NCBI GenBank assembly: GCA_963698015.1
Contig: OY969109.1
Coordinates: forward strand, 1,922,001-1,986,000
From: VAXT01 sp963698015
GTDB taxonomy: Bacteria > Actinomycetota > Thermoleophilia > Gaiellales > Gaiellaceae
Length of the DNA stretch: 64,000 nt
Direction: 5' to 3'
How positions within the stretch are numbered: the first letter of the stretch is position 1; each line of letters starts with the position of its first letter. The notes beneath the pieces are model-generated. The model was given only the letters and a program-made list of their open reading frames with translations. It made no database searches and was not told the origin of the DNA. A program made the position numbers and the translations under genes. Below, in pieces: positions 42,916 to 50,014 of this stretch.

Positions 42916-44133
42916 GTGGCCCGCCTCCTCCTCATCGCGACCGCTGCGCTCCTCGTGCTCGGCATCCCCGTCGCCTTCGGCGGCACGACCTCCGACCCGG
43001 GGATCACGCCGACGTCGATCCACATCGGCGGGACGGCGCCCCTGACCGGTGTCGCGCAGGGCTTCCGCTCGGTCGCGGAGGGCGCCAACGCCTACTTCAA
43101 GTACGTGAACGCCCGCGGCGGCGTGAACAAGCGCAAGATCGACTACGAGTACGAAGACGACCAGTACATCCCGTCCGAGACCGTCCGCGCCACGCGCGAC
43201 CTCGTCGAGAACAAGGACGTCTTCGCGATCTTCAACTCGCTCGGCACCGAGCAAAACGAGGCCATTCGCCCGTACCTGAATCAGAAGCAGGTGCCGCAGC
43301 TCTTCGTCGCGACCGGCGCGACGGAGTTCGGCCGCGACTACCGGCAGTACCCGTGGTCGATCGCCTACCAGCCGACCTACATCGCCGAAGGGGCCATGTA
43401 CGGCAAGTACATCCGAAGGACGATGCCGAGGGCGAAGATCGCGATCCTCTACCAGGACGACAGCTACGGCGCCGACCTGATCGCGGGCCTCCAGCGCGGG
43501 CTCGGCCCGAAGAAGGGCAACATCGTCTCGAAGGTCGGTTACGCGGCGACCGACGACACCGTCCAGTCGCAGATCGCGCGCCTGCGCTCGTCGAAGGCGG
43601 GCATCCTGATGCTGTTCGCGACGCCGAAGTTCGTGATCCAGGCCTACCAGTACGTCAACGGCCTGGGCTGGAAGCCGAAGATCGTCGTGAACGCCGTCTC
43701 GAGCGCGTCGAACGTAATGGTGCTCTCGGCGAGCCGCGGCCAGAACAAGCGCGTCGAGGGCTCGATCTCGATCGTCTTCCTCAAGGACCCGAACGACCCG
43801 AAGTGGAAACGCGACCCGGCCGTCCTGCTCTACCGCAAGATCATGAAGCGCTACAACCGGGGCGGGAACGTCAAGGACGTCTACAACCTGTACGGCATGT
43901 CCGCGGCATTCACGTTCGTGGACGCGCTCAAGCACGCGGGGAAGAACCCGACCAGGGCGTCGCTCATGCGGGCGGCCACGCACCTGAACGAGCGCAACAA
44001 CCCGTTCCTCCTTCCGGGCATGACGATCCGCACGACGTCGACGGACCACTACCCGCTGGATCAGGCGCGGCTCCAGCGCTGGCACAACGGCCGCTGGATC
44101 TCGTTCGGCGGCCTGCTGAAGGCTAGAAGCTAG
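42916..44133 (+). CDS. livK: Branched-chain amino acid-type substrate-binding protein
   Basis: 405 aa from GTG 42916. Signal peptide in residues 1-24 (ARLLLIATAALLVLGIPVAF); no lipobox cysteine, so secreted or anchored by uncleaved signal. GITPTSIHIGGTAPLTGVAQ near residues 29-48 and the two-lobed periplasmic type I fold (for example AILYQDDSYGADLIAGLQRG near 176-195) define the family. Its position at the end of livGFHM makes it the receptor of this importer. Type I receptors also bind amides, urea or aromatic acids, so specificity is not certain. Confidence 0.9.
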   Translation: MARLLLIATAALLVLGIPVAFGGTTSDPGITPTSIHIGGTAPLTGVAQGFRSVAEGANAYFKYVNARGGVNKRKIDYEYEDDQYIPSETVRATRDLVENKDVFAIFNSLGTEQNEAIRPYLNQKQVPQLFVATGATEFGRDYRQYPWSIAYQPTYIAEGAMYGKYIRRTMPRAKIAILYQDDSYGADLIAGLQRGLGPKKGNIVSKVGYAATDDTVQSQIARLRSSKAGILMLFATPKFVIQAYQYVNGLGWKPKIVVNAVSSASNVMVLSASRGQNKRVEGSISIVFLKDPNDPKWKRDPAVLLYRKIMKRYNRGGNVKDVYNLYGMSAAFTFVDALKHAGKNPTRASLMRAATHLNERNNPFLLPGMTIRTTSTDHYPLDQARLQRWHNGRWISFGGLLKARS

Positions 44134-44198
44134 CCACGTCGCGCTCCCGGGCTCGCGTCATCTCCGGAAGCCTCGGCTTCGTCTTTCTCGGCGGACCG

Positions 44199-44639
44199 AT
44201 GATCGTGGCCGGGATCGTTCCCTGGCTGCTGACGCGCTGGGACGCCGACTCGCAGCCGCTCGTGTTGCGCATCCTCGGCGTCCTGCTCCTGGTCTCCGGA
44301 GGCGCGCTCGTGCTGGAGACGACGGCACGGTTCGCGCTCCAGGGCCGAGGCACTCCCGCGCCCTGGGCTCCGCCGGAGCGGTTCGTCGAGCGCGGCTCCT
44401 ACCGGTTCGTGCGCAGCCCGATGTACCTCGGCGTGATCCTGCTCGTCCTCGGGCAGGCGCTGTTGCTGGGCCGCGAGATCCTCTTCGGATGGGCCGTGAT
44501 CGCGTGGCTCATCTTCGAGGTGTCGCTCGTATCGTGGGAGGAGCCGGGCCTACGCCGCCGCTTCGGCGAGTCGTACGACGACTACCGACGGCGCGTCAGG
44601 CGCTGGATTCCGACTCGTCCCAGAAGTTCTCGATATTGA
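44199..44639 (+). CDS. ICMT/PEMT-like membrane methyltransferase
   Basis: 146 aa from ATG 44199. Residues about 50-130 have the isoprenylcysteine-methyltransferase-like layout: a hydrophobic helix, then GSYRFVRSPMYLGVILLVLG near 66-85 (the RxPxY motif) and EEPGLRRRFGESYDDYRRRV near 113-132 at the end. The open frame continues upstream to the livK stop and encodes a good first helix start (VISGSLGFVFLGGPMIVAG) but has no ATG, GTG or TTG; the real start may be a rare codon about 20 residues earlier. Methyl acceptor unknown. 44-bp tail overlap with the opposing cupin gene. Confidence 0.75.
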   Translation: MIVAGIVPWLLTRWDADSQPLVLRILGVLLLVSGGALVLETTARFALQGRGTPAPWAPPERFVERGSYRFVRSPMYLGVILLVLGQALLLGREILFGWAVIAWLIFEVSLVSWEEPGLRRRFGESYDDYRRRVRRWIPTRPRSSRY

Positions 44640-45000
44640 CCGCGTCACCCGGCCCGCCGGGTGCGCCGATCGCGATCAGCTCCACGCCTTCGGGACCGGC
44701 CCTGAAGCCGCGCGGCGTGTCCTTCGCGACCCGGATCGCGTCCCACGGCCCGAGCTCGTGGATCCCGTCCGGCACCTTGACCTCGACGCTTCCTTTCAGG
44801 ACGAGGAAGACCTCCTCCTGCGTCTTGTGCGTGTGCCCCCAGGGCACGGTCAGGTTCGGCGCCAGCCGCTGGTAGGTCAGCCCGACCAGCTCGGCCTCGA
44901 GCGCGACGCGTGCGAAGCGCGCCTCGAAGTCCGGCGCCAGGCCGAAGTTCGGCGCCTGGTCCTCGACCTCTTTCAGGTTCACGATCGTGTATCCGCTCAT
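44596..45000 (-). CDS. Cupin-domain protein
   Basis: 134 aa from ATG 45000. Single cupin barrel: GHTHKTQEEVFLVLKGSVEV near residues 55-74 gives the HxH...E metal motif 1, and AIRVAKDTPRGFRAGPEG near 88-105 is motif 2, in which the usual histidine is an arginine/glycine stretch, so metal binding may be incomplete. Small cupins act as isomerases, dioxygenases or sensors; no assignment is possible. Divergent from the leuS leader. Confidence 0.83.
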   Translation of the reverse strand: MSGYTIVNLKEVEDQAPNFGLAPDFEARFARVALEAELVGLTYQRLAPNLTVPWGHTHKTQEEVFLVLKGSVEVKVPDGIHELGPWDAIRVAKDTPRGFRAGPEGVELIAIGAPGGPGDAVNIENFWDESESSA

Positions 45001-45022
45001 GGCGCTGATTCTGTCAGCTTGG

Positions 45023-45028
45023 TACAGT
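45023..45028 (+). promoter_or_regulatory. Candidate -10 box of the leuS transcription unit
   Basis: TACAGT within TTGGTACAGT fits the extended TG-N-TANNNT pattern. Start of transcription is expected near 45035, only a few bases before the leader-peptide ATG. Confidence 0.45.
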
Positions 45029-45037
45029 CAAAGAGCA

Positions 45038-45061
45038 ATGCAGCAGGAGCTCCTTCCCTAG
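45038..45061 (+). CDS. Leucine-codon leader peptide (MQQELLP)
   Basis: Seven-codon frame ATG CAG CAG GAG CTC CTT CCC TAG directly after the predicted transcription start, hence leaderless. Two adjacent leucine codons lie 45-50 bases before a perfect terminator and ~90 bases before leuS, the layout of a ribosome-mediated attenuator. Two leucines are few compared with classic leu leaders, so this is a candidate. Alternative: chance ATG. Confidence 0.45.
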   Translation: MQQELLP

Positions 45062-45065
45062 CGCA

Positions 45066-45100
45066 GGAAGCGAACGCGGCGAGAGCCGCGCGGAGCTTCC
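45066..45100 (+). promoter_or_regulatory. Two-part stem-loop with GAGA tetraloop in the leuS leader
   Basis: Outer pairing GGAAGC (45066-45071) with GCTTCC (45095-45100) and inner pairing CGCGGC (45075-45080) with GCCGCG (45085-45090) around the loop GAGA. GGAGCTTCC at its 3' side can alternatively pair with the GGAGCTCCTTCC stretch of the leader-peptide region, which would give mutually exclusive structures. Confidence 0.6.
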
Positions 45101-45105
45101 CATGG

Positions 45106-45130
45106 GCCTCTCTCAGTGAGAGGCTTTTTT
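45106..45130 (+). terminator. Intrinsic terminator inside the leuS leader
   Basis: GCCTCTC (45106-45112) and GAGAGGC (45118-45124) form a perfect 7-bp stem with loop TCAGT, followed by six T. It lies 17 bases before the leuS ATG and would stop transcription before the gene unless an alternative fold forms. Confidence 0.85.
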
Positions 45131-45146
45131 GTACCCGGAGGCAGAC

Positions 45147-47513
45147 ATGGACGCGTACGACCCACAGTCGATCGAGCAGAAGTGGCAGGAGGTCTGGGAG
45201 GCCGAACGGGCCTTCTACACGCCGAACCCCGAGCCCGGGAGCGAACCGGAGCGGAAGTTCTACATGCTCGAGATGCTCCCGTACCCCTCCGGGACGCTGC
45301 ACATGGGGCACGTCCTCAACTACACGCTCGGCGACGTGATCACGCATTACCGGCGGCGCACGGGCTGGAGCGTGATGCGCCCGATGGGCTTCGACTCGTT
45401 CGGCCTGCCCGCCGAGAACGCCGCGATCCGCGAGGGTGGGCATCCGCGCGAGATCGTCGAGCGGAACATCGCGCACATCCGCACCGAGATGCGGCGGCTG
45501 GGCTGGGTCATCGACTGGGACCGCGAGGCGTCCGCGCACGAGGTCGAGTACTACCGCTGGACGCAGTGGCTGTTCCTGAAGTTCTTCGAGGCCGGGCTGG
45601 CCTACCGGAAGGAGGCGCCGGTCAACTGGTGCCCGAAGGACCAGACGGTCGTCGCGAATGAGTACGTGATCGACGGCAGGTGCGAGCGCTGCGGGACGCC
45701 CGTCGTCGCGCGGAACATGGTGCAGTGGTTCTTCCGGATCACCGCGTACGCCGACCAGCTGCTCGACGACCTGGCGCTGATCGACTGGCCCGAGAAGACG
45801 AAGACGATCCAGCGCAACTGGATCGGGCGCTCCGAGGGGGCGGAGGTGCTCTTCCGCGACGAGGAGCTGGACATCGACATTCCCGTCTTCACGACGCGGC
45901 CGGACACGCTGTTCGGCGCCACCTTCTTCGTCCTCGCGCCGGAGCACCCGCTGGTCGAGAAGCTGGCGAACGATGAGGTGCGCGCATACGTGGAGACGGC
46001 CGGCGCGCGCTCGGTCGAGGAGCGGCAGACGAAGGAGAAGGACGGCGTCTTCACCGGCCACTACGTCGTGAACCCGGTCAACGACGAGCGGATTCCGGTT
46101 TGGGTCGCCGACTACGTGCTGATGGACTACGGGACCGGCGCGATCATGGCCGTGCCCGCGCACGACGAGCGCGACCGCGAGTTCGCGGAGCTCTCCGGCC
46201 TGCCGATCCGGCCCGTGATCGACGAGGAGACCGGCGTCCTGATCGACTCCGGCGAGTTCAGCGGCCAGCCGGCCGTCGAGGCGATCGGGAAGATCATCGA
46301 GTGGCTGCGCGAGAAGGGCCGCGGCGCCCCCGCGATCTCGTACCGCCTACGCGACTGGTCGATGTCGCGTCAGCGCTACTGGGGCTGCCCGATCCCGATC
46401 GTCTACTGCGAAGACGACGGCCCGGTCGCGGTGCCCGAAGACCAGCTGCCGGTCGTCCTGCCCGACCTCGAGGACTACCGGCCGCAGGGGATGGCGCCGC
46501 TCGCCGCCAACGAGGAGTGGATGAACGTCCCGTGCCCGAAGTGCGGCAAGCCCGCGCGGCGGGAGCCCGACACGATGGACACGTTCGTCGACTCGTCCTG
46601 GTACTTCCTGCGCTACTGCGACCCGCACAACGACCAGGCGCCGTGGGACCGCCGCATCGTCGACTACTGGATGCCGGTCGACCAGTACATCGGCGGCATC
46701 GACCATGCGACCGGCCACCTGCTGTACTCGCGCTTCTTCGTCAAGGCGCTGAACGACTTCGGCCTGCTCGGCGTCCGCGAGCCGTTTCAGCGGCTGTTCC
46801 ACCAGGGCTGGGTGCGCCAGGGCGGCAGGAAGATGTCGAAGTCGAAGGGGAACGTCACCAGCCCCGACGAGCTGGCCAACCGCTACGGCGCCGACGCAGT
46901 GCGCGCGTACATCCTGTTCATGGGGCCCGCCGACCAGGACATGGAGTGGACCGAGGAGGGCGTCGAGGGCATCTCGCGCTTCCTGCGGCGGCTGTGGCGG
47001 ATCGTGAACGAGGTCGCCGAGCGCGACACGGGCGCAGAGGAGGTCACCGACCTGACCCGCGCCGCGCACCGGACGATCGCCAGGGTGACCGACGACATCG
47101 GCCGCCGCTACCAGTTCAACACGCCGATCGCGGCCGTGATGGAGCTCGTGAACGAGCTCGGCCGGTCACCCGAGGATTCTGGCGCGAGGTTCGCCGCGGA
47201 GACGGCCGTCTCGCTGCTCCAGCCCTATGCGCCGCACATCACGGAGGAGCTGTGGTCGCGGCTGGGCCATGAGCGGCTCTGGGAGGAGCCCTGGCCTGAG
47301 GCGGATCCTGCGCTGGTCGAGCGAGAGACGTTCGAGCTCGTGATCCAGGTCAACGGGCGTGTGCGCGACCGGGTGGAGGTCTCCTCCGACCTGTCGGAGG
47401 ACGAGCTGATAGCGCGGGCGCGCGCGTCCGAGCGGGTTCAGGAGTTCCTGGACGGCAAGGAGATCCGCAAGGAGATCGTCGTCCCCGGGAAGCTCGTCAA
47501 CCTCGTCATCTGA
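45147..47513 (+). CDS. leuS: Leucyl-tRNA synthetase
   Basis: Charges tRNA-Leu in the cytosol. 788 aa from ATG 45147 with GGAGG 5 bases upstream (a TTG at 45129 lies in the terminator T-run). Class I motifs: PYPSGTLHMGH near residues 45-55 (HIGH) and KMSKS at 562-566. The CP1 editing domain is present with TTRPDTLFGATFFVLAPEH near 250-268. Slightly shorter than E. coli LeuS (860), mostly in insertions. Preceded by a leader with a terminator hairpin and a leucine-containing short frame, so expression probably responds to leucine or charged tRNA. The 3' end overlaps the opposing lipoprotein gene by 8 bp. Confidence 0.97.
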   Translation: MDAYDPQSIEQKWQEVWEAERAFYTPNPEPGSEPERKFYMLEMLPYPSGTLHMGHVLNYTLGDVITHYRRRTGWSVMRPMGFDSFGLPAENAAIREGGHPREIVERNIAHIRTEMRRLGWVIDWDREASAHEVEYYRWTQWLFLKFFEAGLAYRKEAPVNWCPKDQTVVANEYVIDGRCERCGTPVVARNMVQWFFRITAYADQLLDDLALIDWPEKTKTIQRNWIGRSEGAEVLFRDEELDIDIPVFTTRPDTLFGATFFVLAPEHPLVEKLANDEVRAYVETAGARSVEERQTKEKDGVFTGHYVVNPVNDERIPVWVADYVLMDYGTGAIMAVPAHDERDREFAELSGLPIRPVIDEETGVLIDSGEFSGQPAVEAIGKIIEWLREKGRGAPAISYRLRDWSMSRQRYWGCPIPIVYCEDDGPVAVPEDQLPVVLPDLEDYRPQGMAPLAANEEWMNVPCPKCGKPARREPDTMDTFVDSSWYFLRYCDPHNDQAPWDRRIVDYWMPVDQYIGGIDHATGHLLYSRFFVKALNDFGLLGVREPFQRLFHQGWVRQGGRKMSKSKGNVTSPDELANRYGADAVRAYILFMGPADQDMEWTEEGVEGISRFLRRLWRIVNEVAERDTGAEEVTDLTRAAHRTIARVTDDIGRRYQFNTPIAAVMELVNELGRSPEDSGARFAAETAVSLLQPYAPHITEELWSRLGHERLWEEPWPEADPALVERETFELVIQVNGRVRDRVEVSSDLSEDELIARARASERVQEFLDGKEIRKEIVVPGKLVNLVI

Positions 47514-47874
47514 TCCCGGTGTCGAGGTAGAAGTCGCGGCGCTTGACGGTGCTCGTCGGCACCGTCACCAGGTGCGGCTGCGGGGTCGCCTCGTGTCCTT
47601 TGCCGGGGGTCCTGACCGTGTAGCGGCCCGGCCGCAGTGTGACGTGGTACCAGCCCTTCTTGTTCGTGGTCGCGGTGGCCGCGACCTTGCCCGAGCGCGA
47701 GAAGACGAGCTTGACTCCCTTCGCCGGCGCCGTGCACGGCACGCCGACCCGGCAGACGGGCCTCGTCGGGCCGCGCTTCACGTAGCCCTGCAGGCCCGTC
47801 GACGTGCCGCCGCCGGCGGAGCCGCAGCCGAGCGCGAGCGCGGCGAACGCAGCGAGCGCGACGAGCCTGGTCAT
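47506..47874 (-). CDS. Small lipoprotein with carboxypeptidase-regulatory-like domain
   Basis: 122 aa. Signal peptide ending in the lipobox LALGC (Cys17), so probably lipid-anchored outside the membrane. The mature part is a beta-sandwich pattern: GLQGYVKRGPTRPVC, then KLVFSRSGKVAATATTNKKG and WYHVTLRPGRYTVRT, as in CarboxypepD_reg/SpaA-like domains that act as structural modules. Starts within ATGA overlapping the DUF4349 gene, so belongs to the sigma factor operon. Function unknown. Confidence 0.8.
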   Translation of the reverse strand: MTRLVALAAFAALALGCGSAGGGTSTGLQGYVKRGPTRPVCRVGVPCTAPAKGVKLVFSRSGKVAATATTNKKGWYHVTLRPGRYTVRTPGKGHEATPQPHLVTVPTSTVKRRDFYLDTGIR

Positions 47875-48797
47875 CCGGCCTCCTCGAGCAGTCGGTGGTC
47901 GGCGCGCCTGCGCCGCATGCGCTCGGCGAGAACCAGGAGCGCTGCGATGAGCACGAACGGGCCGGCCAGGACGAGAACGTAGAGCACTGCAATCAGTTCC
48001 TTACCCGCGATGTTGCTTGTGTTATCCCAGAAGCGGTCGAACCGGCTCGGAGCGACGTGCTGCGCCGCAGGCTTCGTCGTCGTCAGCTGAAGTGACACGC
48101 GGGCGTATGTGCCCTCGCGGATGAGGGCATCGCGCCTGCGCTCGAGGCGCTTCAGGGATCGCGTGTGACCGGCGCGCCGCGCTGTTGCGATCCGCGCGTC
48201 GAGGCGGTCGAGCCCGCCCTGGAGGTCGGCAACCGAGATGTGCTGGGAGAGAATCGTCCCCAGCTGGGTGAAGCTGGCGATCGCCTTCTGGAGGTTCGCG
48301 ACGGGGATGCGCAGCGCGAGCCGCGAGTTGCCCTCCTCGGTGCCGGTCGCATAGTCGGCGCCCGCGACGAACCCTCCGAGTCGCCGCGTCGTGCGGACAG
48401 CGCTCTGTGTTGCGCCCGAGAGGTCCTCGACGCGCAGGCTCATCGCCACATACTGCCGTTGGAGCCGTGACCTGGCTGTGAGCGCCGGCGCGAGGGCCTT
48501 CTCCTGCGCAGTCGAGGCGCCGTGGGGCAGTGAAGGCTTCGCCGACCTGAGCTCTCGCGCGCGTCCCGCGTCCGCGAAGGTCGTGCTCTTACGCTGAGTG
48601 GTTCCATTGAGCCCACCGATCACTGCCGCGCTGAGACCCACGGCAACCGCGATCGCGACCGCTGCAGCTAGAGCAGGCCGGAATCGGAATCTGACGCGAG
48701 GTTGCGCCTCGGGCATCGCGTGGACGACCTCTCGGAGCCTCACCGGTGCGTGTGGTGCTCCTTCCCGCAACTCGGTCAGATAGCTAGCTTCGGACAT
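47871..48797 (-). CDS. DUF4349-type membrane protein, candidate anti-sigma partner
   Basis: 308 aa. A ~38-residue N-terminal segment starting MSEASYLTELREGAPHAPVR precedes a first TM helix (about 40-65). The external part (about 70-240) contains the DUF4349 pattern YVAMSLRVEDLSGATQSAVR and a coiled coil, DLQGGLDRLDARIATARR; a second TM helix follows near 268-292 and a basic tail. Its start overlaps the ECF sigma gene by 14 bp. That coupling and the short cytosolic N-terminus suggest it restrains the sigma factor, but no ZAS zinc motif is present, so this is inference. Confidence 0.8.
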   Translation of the reverse strand: MSEASYLTELREGAPHAPVRLREVVHAMPEAQPRVRFRFRPALAAAVAIAVAVGLSAAVIGGLNGTTQRKSTTFADAGRARELRSAKPSLPHGASTAQEKALAPALTARSRLQRQYVAMSLRVEDLSGATQSAVRTTRRLGGFVAGADYATGTEEGNSRLALRIPVANLQKAIASFTQLGTILSQHISVADLQGGLDRLDARIATARRAGHTRSLKRLERRRDALIREGTYARVSLQLTTTKPAAQHVAPSRFDRFWDNTSNIAGKELIAVLYVLVLAGPFVLIAALLVLAERMRRRRADHRLLEEAG

Positions 48798-49317
48798 CGT
48801 CCACCATCCTCTCCTCGAGCTTCTGCAGAGCCCGGCTGAGCCGGGTCGAAACGGCGGTCGGCCTGATCCCGAGCACGCGCGCGGCGGTCTCTCCGTCCAG
48901 CTCCAGCACGATGCGCAGCACCACTACCTCGCGCTCGGCCGCCGACAGGCTGCGGACGGCGCGGTCGAGCGCGGGCGAGAGCCCTTCGCCGAAGACGGGG
49001 TCATCGATCTCCGGCACGTCCGATGCGTACACGCCTTCGCGCTTGCGCCGGCGGCGATCGGCCCGGAAGTGGTCGAGAGCGGCGCCTCTGGCCAACTGGC
49101 AAAGCCACGTGCGTGCGGCCCCGCGGCGCGGATCGAAGCGGCGCCAGCGGCGGAGCGCCCGCTCGAAGGTCTCGGCGGCAAGATCTTCGGCGAGGTGGGG
49201 GTTCCCGGTCATGTACAGCAGGTAGCGGTAGACGTCGTCGAGGTGCTCCTCGGCCACGTCGGCGAAGCTCCGCTGCTCGCGAAGCGCTCGCTTGTCGGTG
49301 GGCCACGAGGTCGGCAC
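48784..49317 (-). CDS. ECF-type RNA polymerase sigma factor
   Basis: 177 aa from GTG 49317; GTG 49326 and ATG 49347 are alternatives (an AGGAG box lies at 49329-49333). Region 2: FADVAEEHLDDVYRYLLYMT near residues 18-37 and DLAAETFERALRRWRRFD near 45-62. Region 4: LSAAEREVVVLRIVLELDGE near 124-143 followed by TAARVLGIRPTAVSTRLSRA, the helix-turn-helix that reads the -35 element. Directs a subset of promoters, probably for envelope functions given the membrane and lipoprotein partners. Divergent from comEA. Confidence 0.92.
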   Translation of the reverse strand: MPTSWPTDKRALREQRSFADVAEEHLDDVYRYLLYMTGNPHLAEDLAAETFERALRRWRRFDPRRGAARTWLCQLARGAALDHFRADRRRRKREGVYASDVPEIDDPVFGEGLSPALDRAVRSLSAAEREVVVLRIVLELDGETAARVLGIRPTAVSTRLSRALQKLEERMVDDVRS

Positions 49318-49432
49318 CGCGCTCACATCTCCTCTACGCCGCTGCACGTCGTTTCGTCACGTCGCTCGTTGACACAGTTTCGACGCAATTCAGTCACCCA
49401 CGCATTGGATCTTCGTTGTCACAGTTGACGAC

Positions 49433-50014
49433 GTGCTGGAAACCCTCCCCCCGACGCGCCGGCGACTCGTCGCCGGCGCGCTCCTTCTGGCCGTCGTCCT
49501 CGTGCTCGGGGCACGGCATCTGCTCGGCGCGGGGACGGCGAGCCAGGCGGCTCCGGTTCCCGTCGCGCCAGTTCGAGCCGACGCCGGGCCTGCGCTCGTC
49601 GTCCACGTCGTCGGTGCGGTGCACCGACCGGGGCTGTACCGGTTCGCGGCGCGCTCGCGGGTGGCGGACGCCGTGGCGCGGGCGGGAGGCGCGACCCGTC
49701 ACGCCGACCTGACGCTGGTCAACCTGGCGGCTCCGCTCGCGGACGGAACCCAGGTCGTCGTCCCCGTCAAGGCTCCGACCGGGCCCGCCGGCGCCACCGC
49801 CGGCGGCGCGACCGCCCCGGCCGGACCGGTGCACCTGAACGTCGCCACGCTCGAGCAACTCGATTCGCTGCCGGGGGTCGGGCCGGTAACCGCGCAGAAG
49901 ATCCTCGACTATCGCCAGAAACACGGCGCCTTCAGCTCGCTCGAGGAGCTGGACGCCATTCCCGGCATCGGGCCGGCTCGCATCGAACAGTTGCGCGACG
50001 TGGCGGCGCCGTGA
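49433..50014 (+). CDS. comEA: Competence protein ComEA
   Basis: Membrane-anchored DNA receptor of the uptake machinery. 193 aa from GTG 49433. One N-terminal TM helix (about 12-30), an SLBB domain about 52-110 (VHVVGAVHRPGLYRF), a Gly/Ala/Thr linker and two helix-hairpin-helix motifs at the end (LDSLPGVGPVTAQKILDYRQ and LDAIPGIGPARIEQLRDV) that bind DNA. Its stop overlaps the comEC start (GTGA). Confidence 0.95.
   Translation: MLETLPPTRRRLVAGALLLAVVLVLGARHLLGAGTASQAAPVPVAPVRADAGPALVVHVVGAVHRPGLYRFAARSRVADAVARAGGATRHADLTLVNLAAPLADGTQVVVPVKAPTGPAGATAGGATAPAGPVHLNVATLEQLDSLPGVGPVTAQKILDYRQKHGAFSSLEELDAIPGIGPARIEQLRDVAAP

Noticed and set aside
45001..45146. T-box riboswitch before leuS
   Set aside because: No AGGGTGGNACCGCG-type antiterminator and no specifier loop is visible; the leader is too short.
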